Source: Chloroflexota bacterium
Lineage (GTDB): Bacteria > Chloroflexota > Anaerolineae > JAAYEA01
Length of the DNA stretch: 36,262 bases
Assembly (NCBI GenBank): GCA_019873665.1
Contig: JAIOAV010000035.1
Coordinates: 1-36,262 of the forward strand
Direction: 5' to 3'
Each line of letters opens with the position of its first letter. Position 1 is the first letter of the stretch. A model generated the notes under the pieces. That model did no database searches, had not been told where the DNA came from, and worked only from the letters and a program-made list of their open reading frames with translations. Below, piece after piece: positions 1-9,194 of the stretch. The position numbers and the translations under genes were made by a program.

Positions 1-156
1 ACCGAAGCAGTCCCCCCTCACCCCCGGTGTCATTGCGAGGGCGGAGCCCGAAGCAATCCCCTCGCCACGCCAGCAGGAGATTGCTTCGCCGCCACGCGGC
101 TCGCAATGACAGCGCCAGTGTCACCGCGAGGGAGCAAAGCGACCGAAGCAATCCCC
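1..156. repeat. Dispersed palindromic intergenic repeat (one full element plus half copies)
   Basis: A complete imperfect palindrome runs from 28 to 111. TGTCATTGCGAG (28-39) is mirrored by CTCGCAATGACA (100-111), and an inner pair GAAGCAATC (50-58) is mirrored by GATTGCTTC (79-87). A half copy follows at about 118-156 (TGTCACCGCGAG, then GAAGCAATCC), and the end of another half copy opens the window (GAAGCAGTCC). The same architecture recurs at 18202-18331. The element lies just beyond the 3' end of nanE. It encodes no protein. It resembles REP/MITE-like non-autonomous intergenic repeats; the role as mRNA end or terminator is inferred. Confidence 0.8.
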
Positions 157-175
157 ACTCTCTCCGCTCTCTCCA

Positions 176-874
176 CTACGTTTGAGGTGACGCGTCCGGG
201 CGCAGCGCGCGCACGAAACGCGCCGTGATCGCATCCGGCGCGGTGATCGCCGTGCCCACGACGACCGCGTAGGCCCCGACATCCAGCGCGCGGCGCGCCT
301 CGGCAGGCGTGCTGATGCGCCCCTCGGCGATGACGGGAATGCTCACCGCGCGGCTCAGCGCCGCCACGAGCTCCAGATCAGGCCCTTTGATCTGTGGCGA
401 GTAGGGCGTATAGCCGGAAAGAGTCGTGGAAAGGATATCCGCCCCAGCGCGCGCCGCCGCGATGCCCTCCTCCAGCGTGGAGATATCGGCCATCACCAGC
501 ACGCGCAGTGCGCCTTTCACCGCCTTGATCAGCCCAGTGGCATCCAGCCCTTCCGGATGCGGGCGGAGCGTCGCATCCAGCGCCACGATATCCGCGCCCG
601 CCGCCGCAATCGCTTTGGCCGCCGCCAGCGTCGGCGTGATGTAGACATCAAAGCCGGGGATGTCCTGCTTCCACAGGCCGATGAGCGGCAATCCCACGAC
701 GGCGCGGATCGCCGCCACGTCCTGCGGGGTGTTGGCGCGGATCCCCTTGGCGCCGCCGATGGACGCCGCGCGCGCCATGGCGGCCATGATCTCCGGCGAG
801 CGCAAGGGCGAGCCGGGTTTGGCCTGACAGGAAACGATCAACCCGCCGCGAATCGCCGTGAGGATATCTGGCAT
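176..874 (-). CDS. nanE: N-acetylmannosamine-6-phosphate 2-epimerase (NanE family)
   Basis: This is a 232-residue cytoplasmic TIM-barrel enzyme that would convert ManNAc-6-phosphate to GlcNAc-6-phosphate in sialic acid or amino-sugar catabolism. Family signatures are visible in order: GGLIVSCQA near the N-terminus, a [16 protein letters not shown]-like strand, DATLRPHP in the middle, [10 protein letters not shown] followed by [14 protein letters not shown], and a C-terminal [13 protein letters not shown]...VVVGTAIT phosphate-binding end. The ATG at 874 is chosen because GGAGG lies just upstream on the minus strand; an upstream ATG at 886 (MEGDMPD) is possible. It starts 16 bases after the thioesterase stop, so the two are probably co-transcribed. 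No sialic acid lyase, ManNAc kinase or transporter is in the window, so the actual substrate could be another N-acylated hexosamine phosphate. The family call is firm. Confidence 0.93.
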   Translation of the reverse strand: MPDILTAIRGGLIVSCQAKPGSPLRSPEIMAAMARAASIGGAKGIRANTPQDVAAIRAVVGLPLIGLWKQDIPGFDVYITPTLAAAKAIAAAGADIVALDATLRPHPEGLDATGLIKAVKGALRVLVMADISTLEEGIAAARAGADILSTTLSGYTPYSPQIKGPDLELVAALSRAVSIPVIAEGRISTPAEARRALDVGAYAVVVGTAITAPDAITARFVRALRPDASPQT

Positions 875-890
875 ATCTCCCTCCATCGCT

Positions 891-1295
891 CTATAGGGTA
901 TGGCCCTTCTTGCTTGCCACCCGGTCGTGGAACCGCGCCGTCTGGATGATGACGCGGACATGCGTCCCCTCGCCGATGCGCTCCACCGGGTCGTTCGCCT
1001 CGACGCGAAACGTCAGCCGACGTTCATTGATCTCGATCAGCTCCGCGCGCGCCTGCACCTTCATCCCCATTGGCGTCGGCGCGATATGGCGCACGTCGAG
1101 ATGATAGCCCACCGTCTGATGGCCGGGCGGCAGGTGCGGATCAACGGCCGCCACGCTCGCCTGCTCCATCAGCCGCACCAGTTCAGGCGTCGCCAGCACC
1201 GCCACGCCGCCGCTTCCCAGATGCCGCGCGGTGTTGCTTTCCTCGACGATCATCTCGGCCACGCCCGTCATCTGCAAATGCAGCGAATCTGTCAT
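891..1295 (-). CDS. FlK-like hotdog thioesterase
   Basis: This is a 134-residue single-domain hotdog protein. It carries the fluoroacetyl-CoA-thioesterase-type pattern: [13 protein letters not shown], then [16 protein letters not shown], then RVEANDP...[11 protein letters not shown]. The residues matching the FlK catalytic triad are Thr36, Glu44 and His70. Their spacing (8 and 26) equals that of FlK Thr42-Glu50-His76 as I recall it. It should hydrolyse an acyl-CoA in the cytoplasm; the natural acyl group is unknown, and most homologues have no link to fluoroacetate. The ATG at 1295 is preceded by GGGAGGAGCT, a strong ribosome-binding site; an upstream in-frame ATG at 1328 lacks one. It lies between ftsH and nanE on the same strand and probably forms a two-gene unit with nanE. 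Confidence 0.9.
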   Translation of the reverse strand: MTDSLHLQMTGVAEMIVEESNTARHLGSGGVAVLATPELVRLMEQASVAAVDPHLPPGHQTVGYHLDVRHIAPTPMGMKVQARAELIEINERRLTFRVEANDPVERIGEGTHVRVIIQTARFHDRVASKKGHTL

Positions 1296-1316
1296 AGCTC
1301 CTCCCCGGAAAATGCA

Positions 1317-1353
1317 AAGACTGGACACCGTCCACTATTGGGTATCCAGTCTT
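1317..1353 (-). terminator. Hairpin after ftsH, possible terminator
   Basis: AAGACTGGA (1317-1325) pairs perfectly with TCCAGTCTT (1345-1353). The loop is 19 bases and contains a small inner CCA/TGG pairing. Read on the minus strand, the stem directly follows the ftsH stop and is followed by TGCATTTT, a short, imperfect T-rich tail. It lies only about 20 bases before the thioesterase start, so it could be a partial terminator separating ftsH from the thioesterase-nanE pair. Confidence 0.5.
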
Positions 1354-1371
1354 CTCGCTCGCACACCAGGA

Positions 1372-3192
<1,821 letters not shown>

Positions 3193-3237
3193 TTCCTCCA
3201 CGGGAAAGCGGGGCATCATGCCCTGTACGCCATCTCG

Positions 3238-3266
3238 ATTATACCAGATATGCGAGAAATCTCCAA
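3238..3266 (-). promoter_or_regulatory. Predicted sigma70-type promoter of ftsH
   Basis: On the minus strand, -35 TTGGAG (3261-3266) is followed by a 17-base spacer and a perfect -10 TATAAT (3238-3243). Transcription would start near 3231. It is back to back with the H-like gene promoter at 3394-3422, with nothing recognisable between them. Confidence 0.7.
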
Positions 3267-3393
3267 AGAGCCAAACTGCGGCACAACCAGTCCGGCGGCA
3301 CAGGCATGGGCAGACATCCCCCTGCAAGACCAGCGTCATGACGTGCGGAAGCATGGTGAGCCGACACCACGCGGCTACGCCGAAAACGGGCGG

Positions 3394-3422
3394 TTTACAA
3401 ATCCATAGAGGCATGGTATAAT
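3394..3422 (+). promoter_or_regulatory. Predicted sigma70-type promoter of the H-like gene
   Basis: -35 TTTACA (3394-3399), a 17-base spacer and a perfect -10 TATAAT (3417-3422). The start codon lies about 45 bases downstream of the expected start site. This is close to the full consensus and suggests strong expression. Confidence 0.8.
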
Positions 3423-3471
3423 GAGGTGGCAAAGCGGTCACATGAGGATTCCGGAAAGGAGGCTTCTGATC

Positions 3472-3894
3472 ATGCAGATCAGCGAATTCGAATTCCCCGA
3501 TGAGCTGTATTATGACAAAGAACACGGCTGGGTCCGCGTGGATGGCGATGTCGTCACGCAGGGAATGACCGCGTACGGGCAGCACATCGCGGGTGAGATC
3601 ATCTATGTCGAGGTGCCGCGCGAGGGCCGCGCTGTGGAGCAGGGCAAACCGTTCATGTCCATGGAGTCGGGCAAGTGGGTGGGCCGCATCAAGGCGGCGG
3701 TGAGCGGCGAGATCGTCGAGGCGAACGAAGATCTGGAGATGGACAGCACCCTGATCAACGAGTCTCCCTACGACGAGGGGTGGCTGGTCAAGATCGAGGC
3801 AAGCAACCTCGAAGACGACCTCAAAGCGTTGATGCGCGCCTCCGATCCTGAGTATCAGGCCTTCATCAAGTCCGAGATGGCCAAATACGACTAG
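3472..3894 (+). CDS. gcvH: Glycine cleavage system H-like lipoyl carrier protein
   Basis: This is a 140-residue small lipoyl-domain protein of the GcvH family, a cytoplasmic swinging-arm carrier that shuttles an aminomethyl group in glycine cleavage. The start (ATG 3472) has AAAGGAGGC upstream. The N-terminal YYDKEHGWVRVDGD and the downstream VSGEIVEANEDL match H-proteins. The lipoyl-lysine position is Lys68 in MESGKWVGRIKAA, eight residues before VSGE as in the standard family. However, the usual ESVKAASD-type context is replaced by ESGKWVG, which marks a divergent branch. No gcvT, gcvP, lpd, lipA or lipB is nearby. It faces kbl, which also handles glycine. It may serve glycine cleavage encoded elsewhere, or be an H-like protein with another lipoyl-dependent role. 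Confidence 0.85.
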   Translation: MQISEFEFPDELYYDKEHGWVRVDGDVVTQGMTAYGQHIAGEIIYVEVPREGRAVEQGKPFMSMESGKWVGRIKAAVSGEIVEANEDLEMDSTLINESPYDEGWLVKIEASNLEDDLKALMRASDPEYQAFIKSEMAKYD

Positions 3895-3915
3895 GCGCTG
3901 GCCCAAGCAACCGAG

Positions 3916-3941
3916 GGGGTGAACGCGATCGCGTTCACCCC
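3916..3941. terminator. Bidirectional rho-independent terminator between gcvH and kbl
   Basis: A perfect 26-base palindrome is centred between 3928 and 3929: GGGGTGAACGCGA and its exact complement. It contains the octamer GCGATCGC (3925-3932). The plus-strand tail is TTCTGGTTTT. It sits between the convergent 3' ends of the H-like gene (3894) and kbl (3977), as expected for a shared terminator. Confidence 0.85.
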
Positions 3942-3976
3942 TTTCTGGTTTTGCCGATCAATCAGCGAGCGCTTTC

Positions 3977-5161
3977 TCAGATGACTCCCAGCTCTTTCCC
4001 CACTTTGTGGAATGCCGCCAGACTGAGGTCCAGATCGTCGCGCGAGAGCATGGCGGAGATCATGACGCGGATGCGAGCCGCGCCGCGCGGCACAGTCGGG
4101 AAGCCAAGCGCCATGGCGAACACGCCTTCCTCGAACAGGCGGCGCGAGAACTCTTTGGCGACCGCCACCTCGCCCAGCATAACTGGCGTGATCGGCGTTA
4201 CGCTCTGCCCGATGTCAAAACCGAGCCGCTTCATCTCGCCCTTGAAGTAGCTGGCATTTGCCCACATCTTGTCCACCAATTCGGTGGAGCTTTCCAGCAG
4301 GTCCACCGCAGCCAGACACGCAGCGGTATCGGGCGGCGTCACGGCGCTGGAAAAGAGGAAGGGGCGCGCCCTCTGCCGCAGATAGTCAATGATGAGCTTC
4401 TTTCCCGCCAGCACGCCGCCAACCACGCCAAACGCCTTGGAGAGCGTGCCCATCTCGATGTCGAACTTGCCATGCAGGCCAAAGTGATCCACGATGCCAC
4501 GGCCACCTCGCCCCAGAACGCCCTCGCCATGCGCGTCGTCCACCATGGTCAACACGCCGTAGCGCGCCGCCACCTCGTATAGCTTGTCCAGCGGCGCAAT
4601 GTCGCCATCCATGCTAAAGACGCCATCCGTGACGAGCAGGCCACGCCGATAATTGCCGATATTCTCGCGGATCACGCGCTCTGCATCCTCCGGGTTGGCG
4701 TGCTCATAGACCAGGATCTTGGCGCCGGACAGGCGACAGCCGTCAATGATGGAAGCGTGATTGAGGCGGTCGGAAAAGATGCAATCTTCCTTGCCCACCA
4801 ATACCGGGATGGCCGCCTGATTGGCGCAAAAGCCGGACTGCACATAGAGGGCCGCTTCGACGCCCTTGAACGCGGCGAGCCGTCGCTCCAGCTCCAGATG
4901 CAGGCTGGTCGTGCCGGCGATGCTGCGCACCGCTGCCGGGCCGACACCCCACCGGTCAATGGCGTCCTTCGCCGCCTGACGCAGTACGGGGTGATTGGCC
5001 AACCCCAGATAGTTATTCGTGCAAAGATTCAATACCCGCTTGCCGTCCACCACCATCCATGCATCCACCGGCGACTCGATGGTGCGGATGTTAATGAACA
5101 GCTTGGATTCCTGGAGATTCCGTATCTCTTCTTCGATAAACTTGAGTCTCTCTTCTACCAT
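3977..5161 (-). CDS. kbl: Glycine C-acetyltransferase (2-amino-3-ketobutyrate CoA ligase)
   Basis: This is a 394-residue PLP-dependent alpha-oxoamine synthase. It interconverts 2-amino-3-ketobutyrate plus CoA with glycine plus acetyl-CoA, the second step of threonine degradation. Visible signatures are [36 protein letters not shown] (aspartate holding the PLP ring) and TLSKAFG with the Schiff-base lysine at about 242. The length matches the family (about 395-400). The ATG at 5161 is preceded by AAAGGGGAGAGC. Its own promoter is predicted at 5214-5242. No threonine dehydrogenase is adjacent, so a related acyl-CoA:amino acid condensation (8-amino-7-oxononanoate synthase type) is the alternative; the N-terminal pattern fits Kbl better. 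The glycine it makes could feed the neighbouring H-like protein's pathway. Confidence 0.9.
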   Translation of the reverse strand: MVEERLKFIEEEIRNLQESKLFINIRTIESPVDAWMVVDGKRVLNLCTNNYLGLANHPVLRQAAKDAIDRWGVGPAAVRSIAGTTSLHLELERRLAAFKGVEAALYVQSGFCANQAAIPVLVGKEDCIFSDRLNHASIIDGCRLSGAKILVYEHANPEDAERVIRENIGNYRRGLLVTDGVFSMDGDIAPLDKLYEVAARYGVLTMVDDAHGEGVLGRGGRGIVDHFGLHGKFDIEMGTLSKAFGVVGGVLAGKKLIIDYLRQRARPFLFSSAVTPPDTAACLAAVDLLESSTELVDKMWANASYFKGEMKRLGFDIGQSVTPITPVMLGEVAVAKEFSRRLFEEGVFAMALGFPTVPRGAARIRVMISAMLSRDDLDLSLAAFHKVGKELGVI

Positions 5162-5213
5162 GCTCTCCCCTTTCTGTCATCATGACGCGCGTTCGGTCTT
5201 TTCTCGCAGGCTC

Positions 5214-5242
5214 AATATAGCACTGTACCATGGGACACGCAA
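5214..5242 (-). promoter_or_regulatory. Predicted extended -10 promoter of kbl
   Basis: On the minus strand, TTGCGT (5237-5242), a 17-base spacer and TATATT (5214-5219). The -10 is preceded by TGC, giving an extended -10 element. It lies in the 92-base gap after the PHP gene. Confidence 0.65.
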
Positions 5243-5253
5243 GCGCAGCGCTG

Positions 5254-6120
5254 CTACCCCGGCAGATCCAGCCACCCCACCAGCCGCCGTTGCGCAAAGC
5301 GCGCCACCGCCTTGAACCCCACCTCTCTGGCCAGCGCCGCCGCCTCTGGCAGACCATAGCAGAGATGCGGCAGCCAGTGCACATCCGAGCCAAGCGTCAG
5401 GATTTCGCCGCCCATCTCGCGGTACCAGCGCAGGATCGTCAGCGCCGGGTAAGGCTCCTCCGGTGGCTGCCGCCAGCCAGAGGCGTTGATCTCCAGCCCG
5501 ACCCCTTTATCAATCGCCAGCCACAGCACGTCGCGGATCTCGTCCGCAAACTCGTCCGGGCGAAAGGGACCGTAGGCGCGGATAGCGTACCGTTTGACCA
5601 GATCCAAGTGTGCCAGCAGATCGAACAGGCCGCTGGCGATGGCGGCGCGGATCTCGGCCCAGTACTGGCTATAGACCGTCCGTTTGTCCCGCGCAGCGTA
5701 ATACACCACCGGCGTCTCCGGCTCGGAGACGTTGCACCAACCGCCTGTGTCCTCGATCAGATGGGCCGAGCCAAGACAATAGTCCACTTCTTTGCCCGTC
5801 AGGAAGCGGCGTATCTCCTCCTCGCGGCTAGACTGGTAGGTGATCTCGAACGCCGTGCGAATCGTGAGCCGCCCGGCGGCCACCGCCTCCGCCGCCGCGA
5901 CCTCCCGGCGATACCGCGCATAGTCGAAATAGCCGCAGCCCGGGTCGCGTGGGTCCAGGTCCACATGATCCGCAAAGCCGATCTCGGTCAGGCCCAGGCC
6001 GACTGCCGGCTCGATATAGTCCGCGGCCGCCACACGCCCGTCCACAGAGGCGATGGTATGCACATGATAGTCCGCCAGGCCGCGGCACTGGCCAGCCTGG
6101 GGTGACTGAATGGTAGTCAT
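5254..6120 (-). CDS. PHP-domain phosphoesterase, histidinol-phosphatase (HisJ/HisK) type
   Basis: This is a 288-residue protein of the polymerase-and-histidinol-phosphatase superfamily, a metal-dependent TIM-like barrel. Metal-ligand motifs appear in order: DYHVHT (residues 17-22), FADHVDL, a central GSAHLIED, LAHLDLVKRYA and, near the C-terminus, LTLGSDVHWLPHLCYG. Length and motif order are those of histidinol-phosphate phosphatases, but no other his genes are near, so the substrate may be a different phosphomonoester. The ATG at 6120 has GAGGAACG just upstream. A strong promoter is predicted at 6156-6184. It runs in the same direction as kbl but kbl has its own promoter. Another PHP protein lies at 8434 on the other side of a membrane glycosyltransferase. 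Confidence 0.88.
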   Translation of the reverse strand: MTTIQSPQAGQCRGLADYHVHTIASVDGRVAAADYIEPAVGLGLTEIGFADHVDLDPRDPGCGYFDYARYRREVAAAEAVAAGRLTIRTAFEITYQSSREEEIRRFLTGKEVDYCLGSAHLIEDTGGWCNVSEPETPVVYYAARDKRTVYSQYWAEIRAAIASGLFDLLAHLDLVKRYAIRAYGPFRPDEFADEIRDVLWLAIDKGVGLEINASGWRQPPEEPYPALTILRWYREMGGEILTLGSDVHWLPHLCYGLPEAAALAREVGFKAVARFAQRRLVGWLDLPG

Positions 6121-6155
6121 CGTTCCTCGCTACTTTGCCAGATGCAAACTCGCAC

Positions 6156-6184
6156 AGTGTAGCATGGAGCGGCCGGCAAGTCAA
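6156..6184 (-). promoter_or_regulatory. Predicted promoter of the minus-strand PHP gene
   Basis: On the minus strand, -35 TTGACT (6179-6184), a 17-base spacer and -10 TACACT (6156-6161), with an upstream TGC extension. Both hexamers are near consensus. The expected leader is about 30 bases. Confidence 0.75.
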
Positions 6185-6410
6185 GTCGGCGCCGAACAAT
6201 GGGCAGGGTTTGTGCAGAATCGAGAAGCCACGAGAATAAGCATTTATGAGCCTTTTCGGCGTTACGCTCTCATCCGGCTCGCTTTGCTCGCCATCTTCCC
6301 CCGGCGGAGGAAGGTTCCTTGCGCTCTTCTCCCCACGGGAGAAGGCTGAGGGCTCCATGTTGAGCGAAAAAGCGGACTTTGCACAGGCCTGATAATGGGC
6401 ATGGAACGAC
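6185..6410. other. Non-coding spacer between divergent promoters
   Basis: The gene-free gap 6121-6528 holds two divergent promoters at its ends. Its middle has no convincing gene. It contains a hairpin at 6326-6344 (CTTCTCCC, loop CAC, GGGAGAAG) inside a CT/GA-rich stretch, similar in style to the stem at 10946-10982. It also contains a loose inverted similarity around GGCAAGTC (6176-6183 and its complement near 6407-6414). I see no operator that I can name. Confidence 0.4.
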
Positions 6411-6439
6411 TTGCCAGATGCGCAGACGAGGGGTATAGT
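6411..6439 (+). promoter_or_regulatory. Predicted promoter of the GT-C membrane glycosyltransferase
   Basis: -35 TTGCCA (6411-6416), a 17-base spacer and -10 TATAGT (6434-6439). This leaves an untranslated leader of roughly 80 bases before the GTG at 6529. Confidence 0.7.
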
Positions 6440-6528
6440 GGGGCAGGAACAACCCTGACATCACCTGATGACACGCTTCATCGCCTCATGTCCAGGTGCG
6501 CAGCGCTGACCGAGCAGGAGGATCATCG

Positions 6529-8364
6529 GTGAAACCAGGTTCCCGCATACCGGCGCAAGGACGTCTCATCCGCCACTTCGCACCGTCTCAGCAGAGACCG
6601 TTGTGGGTGGCGTTACTGATCACATCTGCTCTTGCCGTGGGCACGCTGTGGGCAGGCAGTCGGTCTGCGGCGCAGACAGCCGTCTCGCCTGCGCTCCACA
6701 TCCATCTCCCCTCTGTGGGAAGCGTTCCTCCGCTCTACGGCGGCCCGGAACTCCCCGGCAGCTCGCCGTACCCGGCACCAGTCGTTATGCGAGCGCTCTC
6801 TCCCGCCGTCGCCAGGCAGTGGATCAACGTGGGACGCATGCTGATCGCGCCGGCAACTGCCCTCCTGGCAACGACGTTTGCGGCACTGGCAGTTGTCAGC
6901 ATCGCACGCCAACAGCCCGAGCACGCAACGCCGGCCGACCATATAGTCCCCGTCAGTGCGCGCCGTGGCCTCGGGTGGTGGGGATGGCCAGACCTCGGCC
7001 TCGTGGCTCTGTGGCTGGCGCTGTTCCTCAACCAGGCGGGAGGCATCATCGGCTACAACCACATCCTGTGGGTCAAGATCGCCTCCACTGTGGCGTTCCT
7101 GGTGCTGCTGTTGCCCACCCTCTTCGCCACACGCTTCCCGCCCGGCGGCGGGCAGCGCGCGCTCACGCGGTTGCTGCCGCTCCTGGCTGGCGGCCTGATC
7201 ATCTGGACGCTCTCGCTCCTCGCCCGCCTCCTCAGCGCGTTCGGCTATGCGATCAGCGGCAAGGAGCTGGCGCTGGTGGGCGCGATGTTTGTCGGCCTGG
7301 CGCTCGTGGCCTGGAACATCCGGGGCGGGCTGGATGACCGCCACCGACTGATGGTCCTGGGGTTTTGCTGGCTGGTCATGAGCCTGACGTGGGCCATGGT
7401 CGTGGCGGATTTCCCCCTGCACGGCGACCGCAGCGATATGCTGCCTAACATCGTCTCCACGGTGCGGCAGTGGCTGGCAGGGAACAACCCGTACCGCTGG
7501 TATGATGTCGGCACACATCGCGCCCCCATCACCTATATGCCGCTGCTCTGGATGGCCTATGCCCCGTTTGTGGGCGTGAACCTGGACCCACGCTGGCTCA
7601 CCCTCGTGGCGCAACTCGCGCTGCTTGCCATCAGTTGGGTAGCGGTGCGCGGCCATCTGCGCGCGGGATGGTGGGGATACCTGGTCTGGATCGCGCTGAA
7701 CCCATTTCTGGTTATCCGACATGATGCTCACGTCTTTCTTGTCTGGCCTTTCCTCGCCGCGGCTCTGCTCTGCATGCAACACCGGCGCTGGACAGCAGCC
7801 TCCGTCTTGTGGGGCCTGCTGGTCGTGCTGCGCACTAGCCTGTGGGTGATCTTCCCGTTTTACTTGGCCTTTCTGTTGTGGAATGCGGGATGGCGCAACG
7901 CCATCAGGGGTGGCCTGCTCGCCGCGGCGATCATCCTGCTCATCACAGCGCCCTTTTTGCTCGGCTCCTGGTCCGGGTTCATAGATGGCGTCATCGCCTA
8001 TCCACGCACCGTCGGGCAACAGATGCCGACCGCGCCATGGCTCCAGGTCTCTAACTGGACTATCGCCTTCAGTGCGGTCCCCCTGCTCTACAAGGCGGGG
8101 CTTGTCCCATACATCGAGCGCACACAGATGGTGATCGTCGCGGTCATGTTTCTGTGGATGATGTGGCGACGCCCGGCGCTGGCGGAGACGCTGCGCATCA
8201 TGGGCATTACATTCCTGCTCTTTCTGCTCCTGAACCCGCTCATCGAGGTGTACATGTACGCGCCCCTCCTGATCCTGATCGCCTTTGCGCTGTTGGCCAG
8301 GCAGATCGCGCAAGAGCGACACGCAGTCCCTGACGCTGCCGAGAGCGTGACGCCGCTCGTGTGA
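6529..8364 (+). CDS. Polytopic membrane protein, GT87/DUF2029-like GT-C glycosyltransferase
   Basis: This is a 611-residue protein with about 12-14 predicted transmembrane helices spread over its length. After a first helix (about residues 22-42) there is a loop rich in Pro and Ser. The GT-C/DUF2029 hallmark is visible mid-protein: an acidic loop after a helix (VVADFPLHGDRSD), then AGNNPYRWYDV and ITYMPLLWMAYAPF, equivalent to the NPY...YPPL pattern of lipid-phosphosugar-dependent glycosyltransferases. Such enzymes transfer a sugar from a polyprenyl-phosphate donor on the outer membrane face. I chose GTG 6529 because AGGAGG lies seven bases upstream; a GTG at 6496 has no such site. It is flanked by two PHP phosphoesterases. 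The donor and acceptor are unknown. Confidence 0.75.
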   Translation: MKPGSRIPAQGRLIRHFAPSQQRPLWVALLITSALAVGTLWAGSRSAAQTAVSPALHIHLPSVGSVPPLYGGPELPGSSPYPAPVVMRALSPAVARQWINVGRMLIAPATALLATTFAALAVVSIARQQPEHATPADHIVPVSARRGLGWWGWPDLGLVALWLALFLNQAGGIIGYNHILWVKIASTVAFLVLLLPTLFATRFPPGGGQRALTRLLPLLAGGLIIWTLSLLARLLSAFGYAISGKELALVGAMFVGLALVAWNIRGGLDDRHRLMVLGFCWLVMSLTWAMVVADFPLHGDRSDMLPNIVSTVRQWLAGNNPYRWYDVGTHRAPITYMPLLWMAYAPFVGVNLDPRWLTLVAQLALLAISWVAVRGHLRAGWWGYLVWIALNPFLVIRHDAHVFLVWPFLAAALLCMQHRRWTAASVLWGLLVVLRTSLWVIFPFYLAFLLWNAGWRNAIRGGLLAAAIILLITAPFLLGSWSGFIDGVIAYPRTVGQQMPTAPWLQVSNWTIAFSAVPLLYKAGLVPYIERTQMVIVAVMFLWMMWRRPALAETLRIMGITFLLFLLLNPLIEVYMYAPLLILIAFALLARQIAQERHAVPDAAESVTPLV

Positions 8365-8376
8365 TGCGACTCGTCT

Positions 8377-8404
8377 TTGACATCCCCGCGCATCCCTGTA
8401 TAAT
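8377..8404 (+). promoter_or_regulatory. Full-consensus promoter of the phosphoesterase operon
   Basis: TTGACA (8377-8382), a 16-base spacer and TATAAT (8399-8404): both hexamers are perfect. It begins only 13 bases after the preceding stop codon, so the downstream operon has its own strong initiation. The start codon at 8434 is about 23 bases from the expected start site. Confidence 0.85.
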
Positions 8405-8433
8405 ATCGCGCAGCACGCTTCCGAGGATCGCAG

Positions 8434-9192
8434 ATGCAATCCTGGCCCAAGACCGATTTCCACCTGCACGCCACTTTCCATCGCCTTGGCACGCCCCAGG
8501 CGGAGATGACGGTGCCGAACATCGTGCAGCGCTGCGAGGCACTGGGATACGAGGCGATCGGCATCGTCGAGCACCTGAACCTGACGCCCAAGCATCCCCT
8601 CCGCTGCCTGGAAGAGCTGGTCGCCTCCTTCCGCCAGACACGGTCCACGATCAAGCTCTATGTGGGCGCGGAGTTGGATATCTTTCGCGATGCGCTGCCG
8701 TTGGATGAGGCGCGCGCCCTGAAGGAGCGGCTGGGGCTGGACTATTATCTCGGCTCGGTCCACGACTGTGTGACGGCCATCGCCGATCTCGACGCATACC
8801 TCGCCGCGTATCATCGCAGGCTGATGTTCATCGTTACCGAGGTGGACCTGGTTGATGCCATCGCCCACCCGTGGACTTTTGGTCACTCGCTGGCGCGCCG
8901 GGGGATCATCCCGCGCTGGCGCTTTGGCGACGTCCCCTCCGCGATGCTTGTCGATCTGGCCCATGCCGCCGCAGCGCACGGCAAGGCGATTGAGATCAAC
9001 CGCAATGCAGCGGCGGATTTCGTTGATCTCGCATACCGCGCGTTTGTGGGGCTGCTGCGCGATCTGGGCGTCCGACTTGCCATCGGCTCGGACGCGCACT
9101 ATATGAAGGACGTGGGCGGCACCACGGCGCAAGAGGCTCTCCTGCAAGAGATGGGCGTGCCACCGCGGCAAATCTGGCTCCCCGGACGGTAG
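8434..9192 (+). CDS. PHP-domain phosphoesterase
   Basis: This is a 252-residue PHP superfamily protein. The first metal motif is DFHLHA at residues 8-13. It is followed by GIVEHLNL, a GAELDIF strand, LGSVHDC, EVDLVDAIAHPW, EINRN and a final IGSDAHYMKDVG, so the full set of metal-binding positions appears intact. It would be a cytoplasmic phosphomonoesterase of the histidinol-phosphatase type, but there is no histidine operon here. The ATG at 8434 has GAGGATCG upstream. It is the first gene of a three-gene operon: the calcineurin-like gene starts two bases after its stop. It is only distantly similar to the PHP protein at 5254-6120, so this is not a recent duplication. Confidence 0.87.
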   Translation: MQSWPKTDFHLHATFHRLGTPQAEMTVPNIVQRCEALGYEAIGIVEHLNLTPKHPLRCLEELVASFRQTRSTIKLYVGAELDIFRDALPLDEARALKERLGLDYYLGSVHDCVTAIADLDAYLAAYHRRLMFIVTEVDLVDAIAHPWTFGHSLARRGIIPRWRFGDVPSAMLVDLAHAAAAHGKAIEINRNAAADFVDLAYRAFVGLLRDLGVRLAIGSDAHYMKDVGGTTAQEALLQEMGVPPRQIWLPGR

Positions 9193-9194
9193 CG

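Noticed and set aside
1-175. Repeats at the left edge considered as a CRISPR array
   Set aside because: The repeats are inverted and of unequal length, with no regular spacer spacing and no cas gene nearby.
6131-6425. Direct similarity TTGCCAGATGC at about 6134 and 6411
   Set aside because: Only about 11 bases are shared and one copy is part of a -35 element, so it is likely coincidence.
6613-9171. An 852-codon open frame on the minus strand across the membrane protein and PHP genes
   Set aside because: Its product is rich in Arg, Gln and His without domains, and it overlaps two well-supported plus-strand genes. High GC content produces such frames.
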